This document shows, piece after piece, positions 35,993 to 45,614 of a stretch of 64,000 bases of DNA. The notes beneath the pieces were generated by a model that was not told where the DNA came from, made no database searches, and was given only the letters and a program-made list of their open reading frames with translations. Source of the stretch: Thermococcus argininiproducens (GTDB lineage Archaea; Methanobacteriota_B; Thermococci; Thermococcales; Thermococcaceae); NCBI RefSeq assembly GCF_023746595.1, contig NZ_CP080572.1, positions 310,001 through 374,000 on the forward strand, in the 5' to 3' direction. The first letter of the stretch is position 1. Every line of letters begins with the position of its first letter. Both the position numbers and the translations under genes were made by a program.

Positions 35993-36250
35993 TTGGATCT
36001 TGATCTCTTCATGGAACGGTATGGATTCAAAATCCTTCTTGGAATAATGGCCCTTGTAATACTCGGCCTTTTTGTAGTGCCCCTATTGGGAATGGTAGAA
36101 CTCATAAAGAGATTTGGCCTCGAGATAGGACTCTTCATGATCATAATAGCCGCTCTCTATGGTTTTATCGTTTGGAGAAGAACTTCCGAAGCTTATGCAG
36201 AGGCCCATGGAAAGTATTTCTATGACGATAAATGGTATAAAAGAAAATGA
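35993..36250 (+). CDS. Small two-helix membrane protein, paralog 3 of 3
   Basis: An 85-residue paralog, identical in length to paralog 1. I place the start at TTG 35993, giving MDLDLFMERYGFKILLGIMA, because this aligns with the other two and follows GAGGAGGTGAG. The GTG at 35984 would overlap the stop of paralog 2. Two helices are followed by the tail EAHGKYFYDDKWYKRK, comparable to the tail of paralog 1. It is convergent with iorA, only two bases apart. Confidence 0.7.
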   Translation: MDLDLFMERYGFKILLGIMALVILGLFVVPLLGMVELIKRFGLEIGLFMIIIAALYGFIVWRRTSEAYAEAHGKYFYDDKWYKRK

Positions 36251-36252
36251 AA

Positions 36253-38139
36253 TTACTCTCCACTTGGATATACAATTGCATCAAAAGGACACAACTGTTC
36301 ACAAAGTCCACAACCAGTGCATATAAGCGAATCAATTCTCATTTTGCCGCTTTCACTATCAAAGACCAATGCAGGACATCCTGTTAACAAAGCACACGCT
36401 TTACATCCAGTACACTTGCTTTCAATAACCACGGGAATTTTCCCGACTTCACCTCTCCTTATAACTGGGATTATGCACTCTCTCTTTGCTATGATAACCG
36501 CTGGCCCTTTGGTCTGCATCGCTTCTCTTATAGCTTCCTTTGTAGCTTTGAGGTCATAGGGATCAACTGTCTTCACATACTTAACTCCTAATGCCTTCAC
36601 AAGAGACTCAATATTTATTTCATTGAATTTCCTACCGGTTTCACTTCCCCCAGTTCCAGGATGTGGTTGATGTCCAGTCATTGCCGTTGTTCTATTATCA
36701 AGAATCATGATAAGAACATCAAGATCCTTGTAAACAGCATCTACAAGTGGCTGTAATCCATTGTGGAAGAATGTAGAATCTCCTATTGTTGCTATTATTT
36801 TCTTCCCCATTGCTATACTCTGACCGTTTGCTAAGCTTATACTCGCCCCCATTACATATTCAGTCCATATCACTTCTAACGGGGGAAGAAGTGATAGAGC
36901 ATAGCATCCTATATCTCCGTGGACTGGGAGTTCATCCTTTTTGAATTTTAACTGCCTAAGGGCATCAAGCAAAGCCCTATAAGAGCCTCTATGTGGACAA
37001 CCTGGACACATGGTTGGTGGTCTTGAAGGAGCTAATTTCTCAGCTTCTTCCACCTCTTTAGACTTCACGTACTCTTCCCCTTCATTACCAAGAATCTTTA
37101 AGAGGGCATTTCTTACAATTCTTGGAGTCAGCTCCCCTTCAAGAGGTAAATGTCCAGTTCTCTTCCCATAAATTGGGATCAATATTCCCTCGTCATAAGC
37201 AGCGATTTTGACTTCTTCCTCTAAAAAAGGAGCTCCATCTTCAATCACTATAGCCTTCTTGACGCTTCTTAAGAACTCCACTACAAGTTTTCTGGGTAGG
37301 GGATGAGGAGTTGAAAGTTTCAAGATCTTAAAGTTCTCTCCCATCTTTGAGGTGACTTCTTTAACATAGTTATAGGGTGCTCCTTCAGTTATGATTCCTA
37401 TCTCTCCCTCTCCTTCGATCCAATTAAATGGAATACTCTCAAATTCAAGTTCAATCTCCTTTAATATTTGATTAAGCCATCTATGTCTCTCAAGATTGCC
37501 TTTCATTGAAGCTCTCACGTATCTCTGAATGTCTTTTTTAAATTTAGGCTCTCTATTAAGGTTAATAAAGTCGCCAACTTCAACATCTGCAGTGGTATGA
37601 TTAACCCTAGTAGTTGTCCTGAAAATAACTGGGACTTTGTACTTCTCACTAAGCTCATAAGCGTATTTTACCAGATCATGCGCTTCTTGAACATCTGCAG
37701 GCTCCAATACTGGCAATAAAGCAATCTTACCGTAATACCTGTCATCTTGTTCTGTTTGGGATGTGTGAGGACCAGGATCATCCGCAACTAAAATAACTAA
37801 TCCTCCTTCAACCCCAGAATAGGCCAAGCTCATTAAAGGATCAGCTGCAACATTAAGTCCAACACATTTCATAGTCACAAGGGTCCTAAGGCCAGTATAC
37901 GCAACACCCGCAGCCTCTTCAAGTGCAACCTTTTCATTAGGTGCCCATTCTGCAAAAACTTCTGGGTTTAACCTAGCTATTGTTTCAATAACCTCAGTAG
38001 ATGGTGTTCCTGGATAACCAGTAGCAAATGAAATACCACTCTCTAAAGCTCCATACGCAATCGCCTCATTCCCCATGAGAAGTTTTTTATTTGAAACTTT
38101 AGGGACAGCAACCGAGGACTGTGAATTCGCTATTTCCAT
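36253..38139 (-). CDS. iorA: Indolepyruvate:ferredoxin oxidoreductase alpha subunit
   Basis: Converts indolepyruvate and related aryl-pyruvates to acyl-CoA with ferredoxin reduction, in aromatic amino-acid fermentation. About 628 residues: an N-terminal pyrimidine-binding domain (FATGYPGTPSTEVIE), a thiamine-diphosphate domain (GDIGCYALSLLPP, ATIGDSTFFHNGLQPL) and a C-terminal double 4Fe-4S ferredoxin domain (CTGCKACALLTGCP, CTGCGLCEQLCPFDA). ATG 38139 follows GGTGG. The beta-subunit gene iorB is not next to it in this window. Confidence 0.94.
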   Translation of the reverse strand: MEIANSQSSVAVPKVSNKKLLMGNEAIAYGALESGISFATGYPGTPSTEVIETIARLNPEVFAEWAPNEKVALEEAAGVAYTGLRTLVTMKCVGLNVAADPLMSLAYSGVEGGLVILVADDPGPHTSQTEQDDRYYGKIALLPVLEPADVQEAHDLVKYAYELSEKYKVPVIFRTTTRVNHTTADVEVGDFINLNREPKFKKDIQRYVRASMKGNLERHRWLNQILKEIELEFESIPFNWIEGEGEIGIITEGAPYNYVKEVTSKMGENFKILKLSTPHPLPRKLVVEFLRSVKKAIVIEDGAPFLEEEVKIAAYDEGILIPIYGKRTGHLPLEGELTPRIVRNALLKILGNEGEEYVKSKEVEEAEKLAPSRPPTMCPGCPHRGSYRALLDALRQLKFKKDELPVHGDIGCYALSLLPPLEVIWTEYVMGASISLANGQSIAMGKKIIATIGDSTFFHNGLQPLVDAVYKDLDVLIMILDNRTTAMTGHQPHPGTGGSETGRKFNEINIESLVKALGVKYVKTVDPYDLKATKEAIREAMQTKGPAVIIAKRECIIPVIRRGEVGKIPVVIESKCTGCKACALLTGCPALVFDSESGKMRIDSLICTGCGLCEQLCPFDAIVYPSGE

Positions 38140-38215
38140 AGACACCACCAAAGCTTTTTCAATTTAGGCCTATAAAACTTATAGTTCGGAAAAAAGATTT
38201 AAAAATCGAAAATTT

Positions 38216-38896
38216 TTAGACTCTTATCTCAAATACCATAAAAGTCCTGGCTATTGGGTTGGGGTAAACCTGCCACCCAAAATCTTTCTTCTCAATAAGC
38301 AATTCGCCATAAAGTCCGCCCTCTCGAGGGTCTAAACTCTCTCCAAAGATCCTATCGTCTTTTACTTCAACCTTCATATATCGTGGAAGGCCTATTCTAA
38401 TAAAACCTTTCTCTAGACCATGTTCAATTCCCCATTTGACTGAATAGAGACCCGCATAGATCTCAGCTATTCTCACAGCCACACTTTCCTTTCCAATAGC
38501 AATCACTTCTATTCCTGTTTCTTCCCAGAATTTCTTCGCTAACGGCTGTAGATCTTTGCGTAAGCTGTGCCATATTGCCTTTCCTCTATCTGAGATTCTC
38601 AAAGCATCGATTGTAGGATCATCAAGCTTCCTAATCTCTATTCCCCCAAGAGTTGAGTCTAAGTGGACTACATCAGGTTTAACTTTCTTTGCAAGTTTTA
38701 AAGCTAAAAAAGCTTCATCTTTTAGTGCCTGTCGCCCACTTAAATCATAATCAAAGGGATTTGAATACCTCACAATACTTATTTTAGCTGTTCTGTATGG
38801 TTTTTCCACGAGAACGGCAGCAGTTGCTATAAGACCAATTGGATTATAGTTCTCATCAAGTACTGCTCCTCCAGTATCAGCAGCCACTATCCTCAT
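38216..38896 (-). CDS. DUF4152 family protein
   Basis: A conserved archaeal protein of about 226 residues, seemingly the DUF4152 family, with an RNase H-like beginning: [20 protein letters not shown] resembles the first strand and acidic residue of that fold. A second acidic motif, [13 protein letters not shown], lies near residue 80. The function is not established; a nuclease-like role is only inferred. The start is ATG 38896; the gene overlaps the 3' end of dph6 by 20 bases, so it is translated with it. Confidence 0.65.
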   Translation of the reverse strand: MRIVAADTGGAVLDENYNPIGLIATAAVLVEKPYRTAKISIVRYSNPFDYDLSGRQALKDEAFLALKLAKKVKPDVVHLDSTLGGIEIRKLDDPTIDALRISDRGKAIWHSLRKDLQPLAKKFWEETGIEVIAIGKESVAVRIAEIYAGLYSVKWGIEHGLEKGFIRIGLPRYMKVEVKDDRIFGESLDPREGGLYGELLIEKKDFGWQVYPNPIARTFMVFEIRV

Positions 38897-39581
38897 AATC
38901 ATCACTCTTAGGCTCTAAATGGGCAGCCTTAATCAACAATACTCCCGAAGAAGTATACGGATCCCATATCTTTTCAACTTCATCAAATACAATCCTCGCT
39001 CTAAAAAATGGAGCATCCCTAACAAACGTTTCAAACTCACCGCCCTCTCCAGCTATATGCACTTTATACTTTTTATTGAGCGCTTTTAATTCCTGGATGG
39101 CCCTTTCATCTATTTTTCTCCCAAGCCACTGCTCATTTAGGCCATATGCTGACACCCCAACTACTACCACATCAAAACCTGCCTTAATAATTTCTCTCAT
39201 ATACTCCTCTGGATCAGCTTGCCAGAAGGGAGCAAACACTTCTAATCCCAGTTCTTTTGCCACCTTTTCCACTCTCTCCCTTTGATATGTACTGGCTAAC
39301 GCCCCAGCAACCACACCATCTATCTTCAATCCTTCTAATACATTCTTAAGATCCTCCACTTCTTTTTCTTTTTCCCCTTTTGTAAAGCCTTTTACAAGGG
39401 GGATCCCAATCGCCCTGGCCTGTAACTCGGTTAAGTGAATGTTTGGCACATGATACATATAACTCTCCTCACTTTCAGAATGCATACTCACAAGATATTT
39501 AACATCAAATCCTTGCTTTAATGCCCAGTAGAGAGCATATGTAGAGTCCTTTCCTCCAGAAAAAAGTACTGCAACTCTCAT
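38877..39581 (-). CDS. dph6: Diphthine--ammonia ligase
   Basis: Adenine-nucleotide alpha-hydrolase (N-type PPase) enzyme of 234 residues that amidates diphthine on EF-2, the last step of diphthamide formation. The N-terminal PP-loop [17 protein letters not shown] (about 6-22) is clear. The family-specific pattern [15 protein letters not shown] and the C-terminal [16 protein letters not shown] complete the assignment. It is the first gene of a two-gene unit with DUF4152. Confidence 0.9.
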   Translation of the reverse strand: MRVAVLFSGGKDSTYALYWALKQGFDVKYLVSMHSESEESYMYHVPNIHLTELQARAIGIPLVKGFTKGEKEKEVEDLKNVLEGLKIDGVVAGALASTYQRERVEKVAKELGLEVFAPFWQADPEEYMREIIKAGFDVVVVGVSAYGLNEQWLGRKIDERAIQELKALNKKYKVHIAGEGGEFETFVRDAPFFRARIVFDEVEKIWDPYTSSGVLLIKAAHLEPKSDDYEDSGC

Positions 39582-39643
39582 CTTCTATTCCCTCTTCATG
39601 TTTTTAACCTAATTAGGGTAGCACTTTAAAAAATTTTGGAAAA

Positions 39644-40729
39644 CTAGAGAAGAAATTCTAAGGCTTTCTCAGTCTTCTTGTCAAAAAGAATAACCCTGCC
39701 CTCATTTGGAATTATAGTCACTTTCTCCCCAAATTTGAAGTGTTCTCCCTCTGGAGCAAAAACCTTCACAAAAACTTCACCATCTACTGCCACAGTGACT
39801 ATTTGTTCTCTTCCAAGGGGTTCAAAGGAATAAACCTCTCCTTTAATGCCTTTCCCTTCTCCCTTAACAATCTCTGCATCATGAGGTCTGAATCCAAAGA
39901 GTGCTTCACTAATATTTAGTTTTTTGACGATCTCTCTATATTGTTGTGGTACTGGAATTATGCTCTGATAGATGTAGAGATTCCCTTCCTTTATTTCAGC
40001 TTCAACGAAGTTCATTGGTGGACTACCTAAGAATCCAGCTACAAACTTATATGCTGGTTTATAATACACCTCGTCTGGGTCCCCCACTTGAAGTATCTTT
40101 CCTTCCTTGATTATGGCAATCCTATCTGCCATTGCTAGGGCCTCTGCCTGATCATGAGTTACATAAACTGCAGTAATACCAAGCTCTTTTTGAAGTCTTT
40201 TAAGTTCCGCTCTGACCTCCAATCTAAGCAGGGCATCTAGATTGCTTAGCGGTTCATCCAGTAGTAAAACATCTGGCTCTTTAACTAGGGCCCTCGCTAT
40301 TGCTACTCTTTGCTGCTGACCACCACTAAGTTGCCAAGGATATCTATCTAAAAGACGCTCAATATGCAACATTTTAGAAACTTCTCTAACCTTCTTTTCT
40401 ATTTCCCCTTTTGGAGCTTTTTTAAGTTCAAGAGGGAAAGCTATATTCTTGAATACCTTCATATGGGGATAGAGAGCCCAATTTTGAAATACCAAACCTA
40501 CATTTCTGTCTTTTGGAGGGATTTCTGTAACGTCCCTATCATCAAAGTATATCCTTCCAGCCGTTGGTCGATATATCCCTGCTATCGTATATAATAGGGT
40601 AGATTTTCCACTCCCTGATGGTCCTAATAATGCCATAAACTCTTTATCTTCTATTTTCAAATTGATTCTATCCAACGCCGTGAAATCCCCAAATTTTTTT
40701 GTAATCCCTTCCAATGTTATCATAACCAT
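39644..40729 (-). CDS. Sugar-type ABC transporter ATP-binding protein
   Basis: CUT1-type ATPase of about 361 residues: Walker A GPSGSGKSTLLY, Q-loop FQNWALYPHM, signature LSGGQQQRVAIARA, Walker B VLLLDEPLSNLDA, H-loop VYVTHDQ and a C-terminal regulatory OB domain with FGFRPHDAE. The start is ambiguous between ATGs at 40729 and 40723; both follow GGTGATGGAG. Paralogous to malK in this window. It closes a four-gene importer whose substrate is not readable from sequence. Confidence 0.9.
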   Translation of the reverse strand: MVMITLEGITKKFGDFTALDRINLKIEDKEFMALLGPSGSGKSTLLYTIAGIYRPTAGRIYFDDRDVTEIPPKDRNVGLVFQNWALYPHMKVFKNIAFPLELKKAPKGEIEKKVREVSKMLHIERLLDRYPWQLSGGQQQRVAIARALVKEPDVLLLDEPLSNLDALLRLEVRAELKRLQKELGITAVYVTHDQAEALAMADRIAIIKEGKILQVGDPDEVYYKPAYKFVAGFLGSPPMNFVEAEIKEGNLYIYQSIIPVPQQYREIVKKLNISEALFGFRPHDAEIVKGEGKGIKGEVYSFEPLGREQIVTVAVDGEVFVKVFAPEGEHFKFGEKVTIIPNEGRVILFDKKTEKALEFLL

Positions 40730-40734
40730 CTCCA

Positions 40735-41604
40735 TCACCCTTTGATTCCTCCTGAATAACCTTGGAGGAGCAATTGTTGGGCCGTTAGGAAAAAGATTAT
40801 AGTAGGTAAAAGATATAGCGTTCCAGCGGCTGCTATGAGAGGCATGTGTGAGTACTCTGCCTCAATGTTGGCCTCAATAAACGTTGCAAGAGTTTGGTCT
40901 ATTAAAAATGTTCTTACATAGATCAAATCTTGCCAACCAGCTAAAAATCCAAACAAAGCTACCGCCAATATACCTGGTTTTATTAAGGGTAGCATTATCT
41001 TCCACCACACTTTGATCCTAGAGGCCCCATCTATTATTCCAGACCATTCAAACTCCCAGGGAATTGTATCGAAGAAACCTTTCATTAACCATACAGACAT
41101 TGGAATTTCTAGAGCTGCTCTTGCAAGTACTACATAGAAAAATGAATAAATTCGAACCAGAGACGGATCTTGAGGAAAAGTCAGACGATAGAAAAGATAA
41201 ACTCCTACAATCAATGCAACTCCTGGAAAAGCATGAAGTACAAGAAGAAGAAGCATCATTGCTTTTCTCCCTCTAAATTTCATTCTCGAGAGGGAATAAC
41301 CAGCAAGTGTACTAATCAAGGTAACTATACCAGAAACTCCAAGAGCAACTACTAGAGTATTAAATGTTATTTTTAATATATTCTGACGTATACCTCCTGT
41401 TATGGCCAATTTCCCTTGAAAGACATTTACCCAATTTTCAATAGTAGGCCGAAAAGACTCTAGACTTAGATTAGTTATCATATCCTTGCTAAAGCTCGAT
41501 AGAACCAGCAGAGCAAATCCTAATATAAGAGGGAGACTTGCAAAGATGATGACTGCTATTATCAGCCATTCATATCTCTTGGGCCTAGTTTCCACATCCC
41601 TCAT
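40735..41604 (-). CDS. Sugar-type ABC permease (MalG-like)
   Basis: A 289-residue permease with six helices and the EAA loop FEWSGIIDGASRIKVWWKIM. Unlike the MalG of the other operon it has no large insert, so its size is normal for the family. It overlaps the second permease by four bases at its start and nearly abuts the ATPase gene downstream. Confidence 0.9.
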   Translation of the reverse strand: MRDVETRPKRYEWLIIAVIIFASLPLILGFALLVLSSFSKDMITNLSLESFRPTIENWVNVFQGKLAITGGIRQNILKITFNTLVVALGVSGIVTLISTLAGYSLSRMKFRGRKAMMLLLLVLHAFPGVALIVGVYLFYRLTFPQDPSLVRIYSFFYVVLARAALEIPMSVWLMKGFFDTIPWEFEWSGIIDGASRIKVWWKIMLPLIKPGILAVALFGFLAGWQDLIYVRTFLIDQTLATFIEANIEAEYSHMPLIAAAGTLYLLPTIIFFLTAQQLLLQGYSGGIKG

Positions 41605-42542
41605 TCTACATCACCCCTCGGCTCATGAATCATCCTTTCAAATTGGAGTACTTTTAGAGTAACATAACCGCCCATGATGCCAATTATGGATAATAAAACT
41701 GCTGCCGCTGCTGCCAAACCCTGGTCTTGTTCTCCACGTCCAAAAGCAGTGTTAAAGACATACAAAGCAAGTGTTGTTCCATAATCCCTATTCACTAAAT
41801 CCCATTCAACTAGCAGGAAAAGGTGAGGATAAGTAGTGAGTAAGCTAAGGAACTGCCAGGTAAGGACGTAAAGAAAGTGCCATTTTAGCATGGGGATTAA
41901 AATTTTCCTTGAAATCTGCCATGCAGAAGCCCCATCTACCCTAGCCGCTATCACGAGTTCTCTAGGTATCTGATTTAACGCGGACGTAAAGACTATCATG
42001 CCAAAACTAACCCCTACAAGCCCATTAACAAAGATAATAATGCTCCACACTCCCCAAGGAGTTATTTGACCCCAGGGAATTGGCTCAGAGACAACACCCA
42101 ACTTAAGCAAAATAGAATTCAATGTCCCGATATCACTCCCATGGAAGAAGTAGTACCACACTAAACTATAAACAGCTATTGGGGACATCCTGGGAAGTAG
42201 CCAGAGAAGCCTAATACTTGAAGCAGAACTCTCATTTATAAAGAACGTTCCTAATGCTAAAAGAAGTCCTCCAAAAACATTTATGAGGAGCGTTATCCCC
42301 ACGAAAACAACAGTAGTTAGAAGAATCGCCCTAATCATAGGATCATGCTGAAACATGTGAAAGAGCCTTTGATAGTTATAAAGACCAACAATCTCACTCA
42401 AATACTTCTCCGTATTCCAGTTCCTCATTTTCGTGAAGCTTATATAAACAGTGAATACAAGGGGGATTAAATAGAATATGCCCACCATTGCTATCATCGG
42501 AGAAAGAAAAAAGGAAAGACTTCGAAGCTTTTCTCCCTTCAT
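41601..42542 (-). CDS. Sugar-type ABC permease (MalF-like)
   Basis: A 313-residue permease with six helices; the cytoplasmic EAA motif reads LVIAARVDGASAWQISRKI. The N-terminus KLRSLSFFLSPMIAMVGIF forms the first helix. It follows the binding-protein gene by 11 bases and overlaps the next permease by four, so the importer is one operon. Confidence 0.9.
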   Translation of the reverse strand: MKGEKLRSLSFFLSPMIAMVGIFYLIPLVFTVYISFTKMRNWNTEKYLSEIVGLYNYQRLFHMFQHDPMIRAILLTTVVFVGITLLINVFGGLLLALGTFFINESSASSIRLLWLLPRMSPIAVYSLVWYYFFHGSDIGTLNSILLKLGVVSEPIPWGQITPWGVWSIIIFVNGLVGVSFGMIVFTSALNQIPRELVIAARVDGASAWQISRKILIPMLKWHFLYVLTWQFLSLLTTYPHLFLLVEWDLVNRDYGTTLALYVFNTAFGRGEQDQGLAAAAAVLLSIIGIMGGYVTLKVLQFERMIHEPRGDVE

Positions 42543-42553
42543 AAAGCTTCACC

Positions 42554-44188
42554 TCATGGGAATTGCCAGTCTTTTGGAATTTCTCCAATAACCTCTACGT
42601 TCTCGGCAAGCTCTGGGTCTGCATTTACTTTCTGGATTATATAATCAACACCTTCTTCTGGAGTCATTTCTCCTCTTAGTACCTTATCTAAAGCCTCTTT
42701 GAATATATCGGCCAATGCAGGATATTTTGGATGAGCTGGAGCGAACTTTGTATATTCTAGCATATAGCTCACGTCAGCAAGGAACTTGGCATTTATTGGA
42801 TGCACTGTAGTTGCAACTATATCTTTCAGATTATCTTTCACTTCTTGATCCAAGTCTAGATTAAGACTCTTTAAGTCGTTAAGCCACTTTTCATCGCTAA
42901 TAAGCTTCGCAGCAGCTTTTCTAACAGGCAAATGAGCACTTATTACACTGTGTATTGCATTTATATCCGGGTCACTTGCCTTTATTATCATTAAGAAAGC
43001 AAGCTCATGATATATTTCCTCCAGTTCTTCATATTTTGGATTTTGTTGACCTGCTTTGGAGTTTATCATCCATACAAAGGGTTGGCTCAGAGTCACTGGT
43101 TGTAGTCCTTTTTCACCAGCAGGGAATAATGTATAAGCAAACCATTTCTGGACTTCGTCGGGCTTTATAGGTCTTGGAGTCCCTTCTTTTCCATAGTAAT
43201 CCTTCGTTTGCCACTCTGTCCAATACCATGTTCCACCAATGTCAAAGAGTGTCCTCCCTTCAACAATCGTAGGATGGATCTGTTTCGCCCAGTCCCAACT
43301 CATTATATCCTCTGGAAGAAGACCATCCTGAGCAAATTTCCACTCAACATAAAACCATTTGTAAATTGCAGGAACATCAACAACAAGCTTCTTAGACTCT
43401 TCATTGTAGAGCTTTCCACCAAAGGCGAAGATGAATTGAATTAAGTCTGGATGAGCAGAGCCTTTTCTGTGTATAAGACCCCATTCTGCCACTCCATTTC
43501 CTTTTGCTTTCTTTGCCCACTGATAAACGTCGCTCCATGTGAATTCTCCATTTTTAACCTTCTCTTCAATTCCCTCTAAATTGAAACCAATCTTTGCAGC
43601 TACGTCTCTCCTTATGTAAAGAGGTCTTGCCTCTGTATCTTGAGGCAACCCATATAGCTTTCCATCAAACTTAGAAGCCTCGATAAGGGATGGGTAGAAG
43701 TCTTCTATTACACTCTTGTATGCGTTGGCGTATTCTGTTATATCAAGAATGTAGCCTTCATCTGCTAGGGTTGGTAAGAATGCGTAGGAATTTACAAAGA
43801 AGTCTCCAGCCTGACCAAGAGGTTGCTTGCTAAGATACTCTTGATAAGCATCTTGAAAAGCTGCGGCATAATGTTTGTCGGTTATTATTATCTTTACATT
43901 AACACCATTCTCTTCCCAGATTTTGTTTATCCTTCTAGCTGCTTCAACAATCCCGTGAACTCTCATGACACTATTGGGGTCTCCAGAGCCCCATGCAGAA
44001 AACTTAACTTCGTTTATTCCGTTTTCTTCAAGAACCTTTCCTATAGCTACTGCATCTTTGAGAAAGTCTCCACTCAACTCAACAGTAGTTATTTTTGTCT
44101 CAGAAGTCTCTTGGCCACCAATGCACCCACTTGCCATCACTCCAAAAAGAACCACCAATATAACTACTGCTCCAAGTTTCCCTTTCAC
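42554..44188 (-). CDS. ABC transporter substrate-binding lipoprotein (large family-1 type)
   Basis: About 544 residues, longer than maltose-type binding proteins. The signal peptide ends in the lipobox GVMASGCIGG; the binding fold then begins IGKVLEENGINEVKFSAWGS. Later motifs (LYGLPQDTEARPLYIRRDVA, FDIGGTWYWTEWQTKDYYG) fit a carbohydrate binder with many aromatic residues. I place the start at GTG 44188, six bases after GGGAGGTG; a longer in-frame start at 44230 lacks a ribosome site. The substrate is unknown. Confidence 0.87.
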   Translation of the reverse strand: MKGKLGAVVILVVLFGVMASGCIGGQETSETKITTVELSGDFLKDAVAIGKVLEENGINEVKFSAWGSGDPNSVMRVHGIVEAARRINKIWEENGVNVKIIITDKHYAAAFQDAYQEYLSKQPLGQAGDFFVNSYAFLPTLADEGYILDITEYANAYKSVIEDFYPSLIEASKFDGKLYGLPQDTEARPLYIRRDVAAKIGFNLEGIEEKVKNGEFTWSDVYQWAKKAKGNGVAEWGLIHRKGSAHPDLIQFIFAFGGKLYNEESKKLVVDVPAIYKWFYVEWKFAQDGLLPEDIMSWDWAKQIHPTIVEGRTLFDIGGTWYWTEWQTKDYYGKEGTPRPIKPDEVQKWFAYTLFPAGEKGLQPVTLSQPFVWMINSKAGQQNPKYEELEEIYHELAFLMIIKASDPDINAIHSVISAHLPVRKAAAKLISDEKWLNDLKSLNLDLDQEVKDNLKDIVATTVHPINAKFLADVSYMLEYTKFAPAHPKYPALADIFKEALDKVLRGEMTPEEGVDYIIQKVNADPELAENVEVIGEIPKDWQFP

Positions 44189-44372
44189 AACTTCCCACCT
44201 CCCGAAAATTTCGGAAGATTCAAAGGCCAAAAAGGCATAATGTTATTATAAGAGGAAGCCCAGTAGCAACTTTACCGAAGACATTTTTGGAAACTAACTC
44301 TTATAAACATTTACATAATCCATTTGAAAATTTTTCTCTTTAGAACAAAAGCTCATTTATCAGGCCTTTTTG

Positions 44373-44389
44373 TATCACTGAAAGTGTTA
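44373..44389. promoter_or_regulatory. Glycolytic-motif-like palindrome upstream of inositol-phosphate synthase
   Basis: TATCACTGAAAGTGTTA matches TATCAC-N5-GTGATA with one mismatch. It lies in the divergent gap, about 32 bases upstream of the probable TATA (AATATTTAA, 44421-44429) of the synthase gene. An upstream position is the arrangement reported for TrmBL1 activation, but the distance is larger than usual and the site could instead serve the divergent ABC operon. Confidence 0.5.
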
Positions 44390-44462
44390 TATACTGAAGA
44401 TAAAAGATTATAAACCAAAAAATATTTAACGATTATAAAATAACTAGAGAGAGGTGATATGA

Positions 44463-45614
44463 ATGGTGCGTGTGGTGATACTGGGTCAAGGATATGTGGG
44501 GAGTATTTTTGCTCTCGGGGTAGAGAGAATAAAAAACGGCGAATTAGGATATTATGGTATCCCTTTGGAAAATGATCTCCCCATAAAAATCGAAGATATT
44601 GAAATAGTTGGTAGTTACGATGTGGATAAAGACAAAATTAGAAAATCTCTCTATGAGATAATTGGAAACTATTGGGATGGCCACGTGCCCAAGAACCTAA
44701 AAAACATTGTTGTGAGAAAAGGAATTCACTTAAACAGCTTAAGAAATCTACCTTTTGAAGTTGAAGGACTAGAGGATGAGATGTCTCTTAAAGAAGCCGT
44801 TGAGACTCTTGTTAATGAATGGAAAAAGCTAGAGGTCGATGTAATAGTAAACGTCTGTACAACAGAAGCATTTGTTCCATTTAAGAACAAGGGAGACCTC
44901 ATTGCAGCAATTGAAAATGATGATAGAGAGAGGCTAACTGCCACCCAAGTATATGCATATGCTGCAGCTCTTTACGCAAAAGAAACCAATGGTGCGGCTT
45001 TTGTAAATGCAATTCCAACCTTAATAGCAAACGACCCTGCTTTTGTAGAACTCGCTAGAGAGAGTAATTTGGTAATATTCGGAGATGATGGAGCAACAGG
45101 TGCCACTCCATTTACTGCAGATATTCTGACCCATTTGGCCCAGAGAAACAGATACGTTAAAGATATTGCTCAATTTAATATTGGAGGAAATACAGACTTT
45201 CTAGCCCTAACAGACAAAGAGAGAAACAAAAGTAAGGAATTCACAAAGTCTAGCATTGTTAAAGAGCTCCTTGGATATGATGCTCCCCACTACATTAAGC
45301 CCACAGGATTTCTGGAACCCTTAGGAGATAGGAAGTTCATTGCAATGCACATTGAATATGTAAGCTTTAATGGAGCAGTTGACGAGCTTATAATAAATGG
45401 AAGGATCAACGACAGCCCAGCCTTAGCAGGTCTTCTAGTGGATTTGGTAAGGTTAGGCAAAATTGCCATCGAAAGAAAAGAATTCGGAACAATTTACGAA
45501 GTAAACGCTTTTTATATGAAAAACCCTGGACCACAGGAAAAAGGCAACATACCAAGGATCATCGCCCATGAAAAAATGAGAACATGGGCAGGATTAAAAC
45601 CAAAGTGGCTTTAG
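44463..45614 (+). CDS. Myo-inositol-1-phosphate synthase
   Basis: A 383-residue NAD-dependent enzyme that turns glucose 6-phosphate into inositol 3-phosphate, first step to the heat-stress solute di-myo-inositol phosphate and to archaeal inositol lipids. Rossmann glycines are in VVILGQGYVGSIFALG. Further family motifs are VNVCTTEAFVP, FGDDGATGATPFTADIL and NIGGNTDFLAL, with catalytic lysines such as that in NKSKEFTKSSIV. GAGAGGTGAT precedes the ATG. Its last bases overlap the convergent alaX gene. Confidence 0.93.
   Translation: MVRVVILGQGYVGSIFALGVERIKNGELGYYGIPLENDLPIKIEDIEIVGSYDVDKDKIRKSLYEIIGNYWDGHVPKNLKNIVVRKGIHLNSLRNLPFEVEGLEDEMSLKEAVETLVNEWKKLEVDVIVNVCTTEAFVPFKNKGDLIAAIENDDRERLTATQVYAYAAALYAKETNGAAFVNAIPTLIANDPAFVELARESNLVIFGDDGATGATPFTADILTHLAQRNRYVKDIAQFNIGGNTDFLALTDKERNKSKEFTKSSIVKELLGYDAPHYIKPTGFLEPLGDRKFIAMHIEYVSFNGAVDELIINGRINDSPALAGLLVDLVRLGKIAIERKEFGTIYEVNAFYMKNPGPQEKGNIPRIIAHEKMRTWAGLKPKWL

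Noticed and set aside
44450-44457. GAGGTGAT before inositol-phosphate synthase as half of a glycolytic motif
   Set aside because: It is the Shine-Dalgarno site at the right distance from the ATG, and no TATCAC partner is five bases away.
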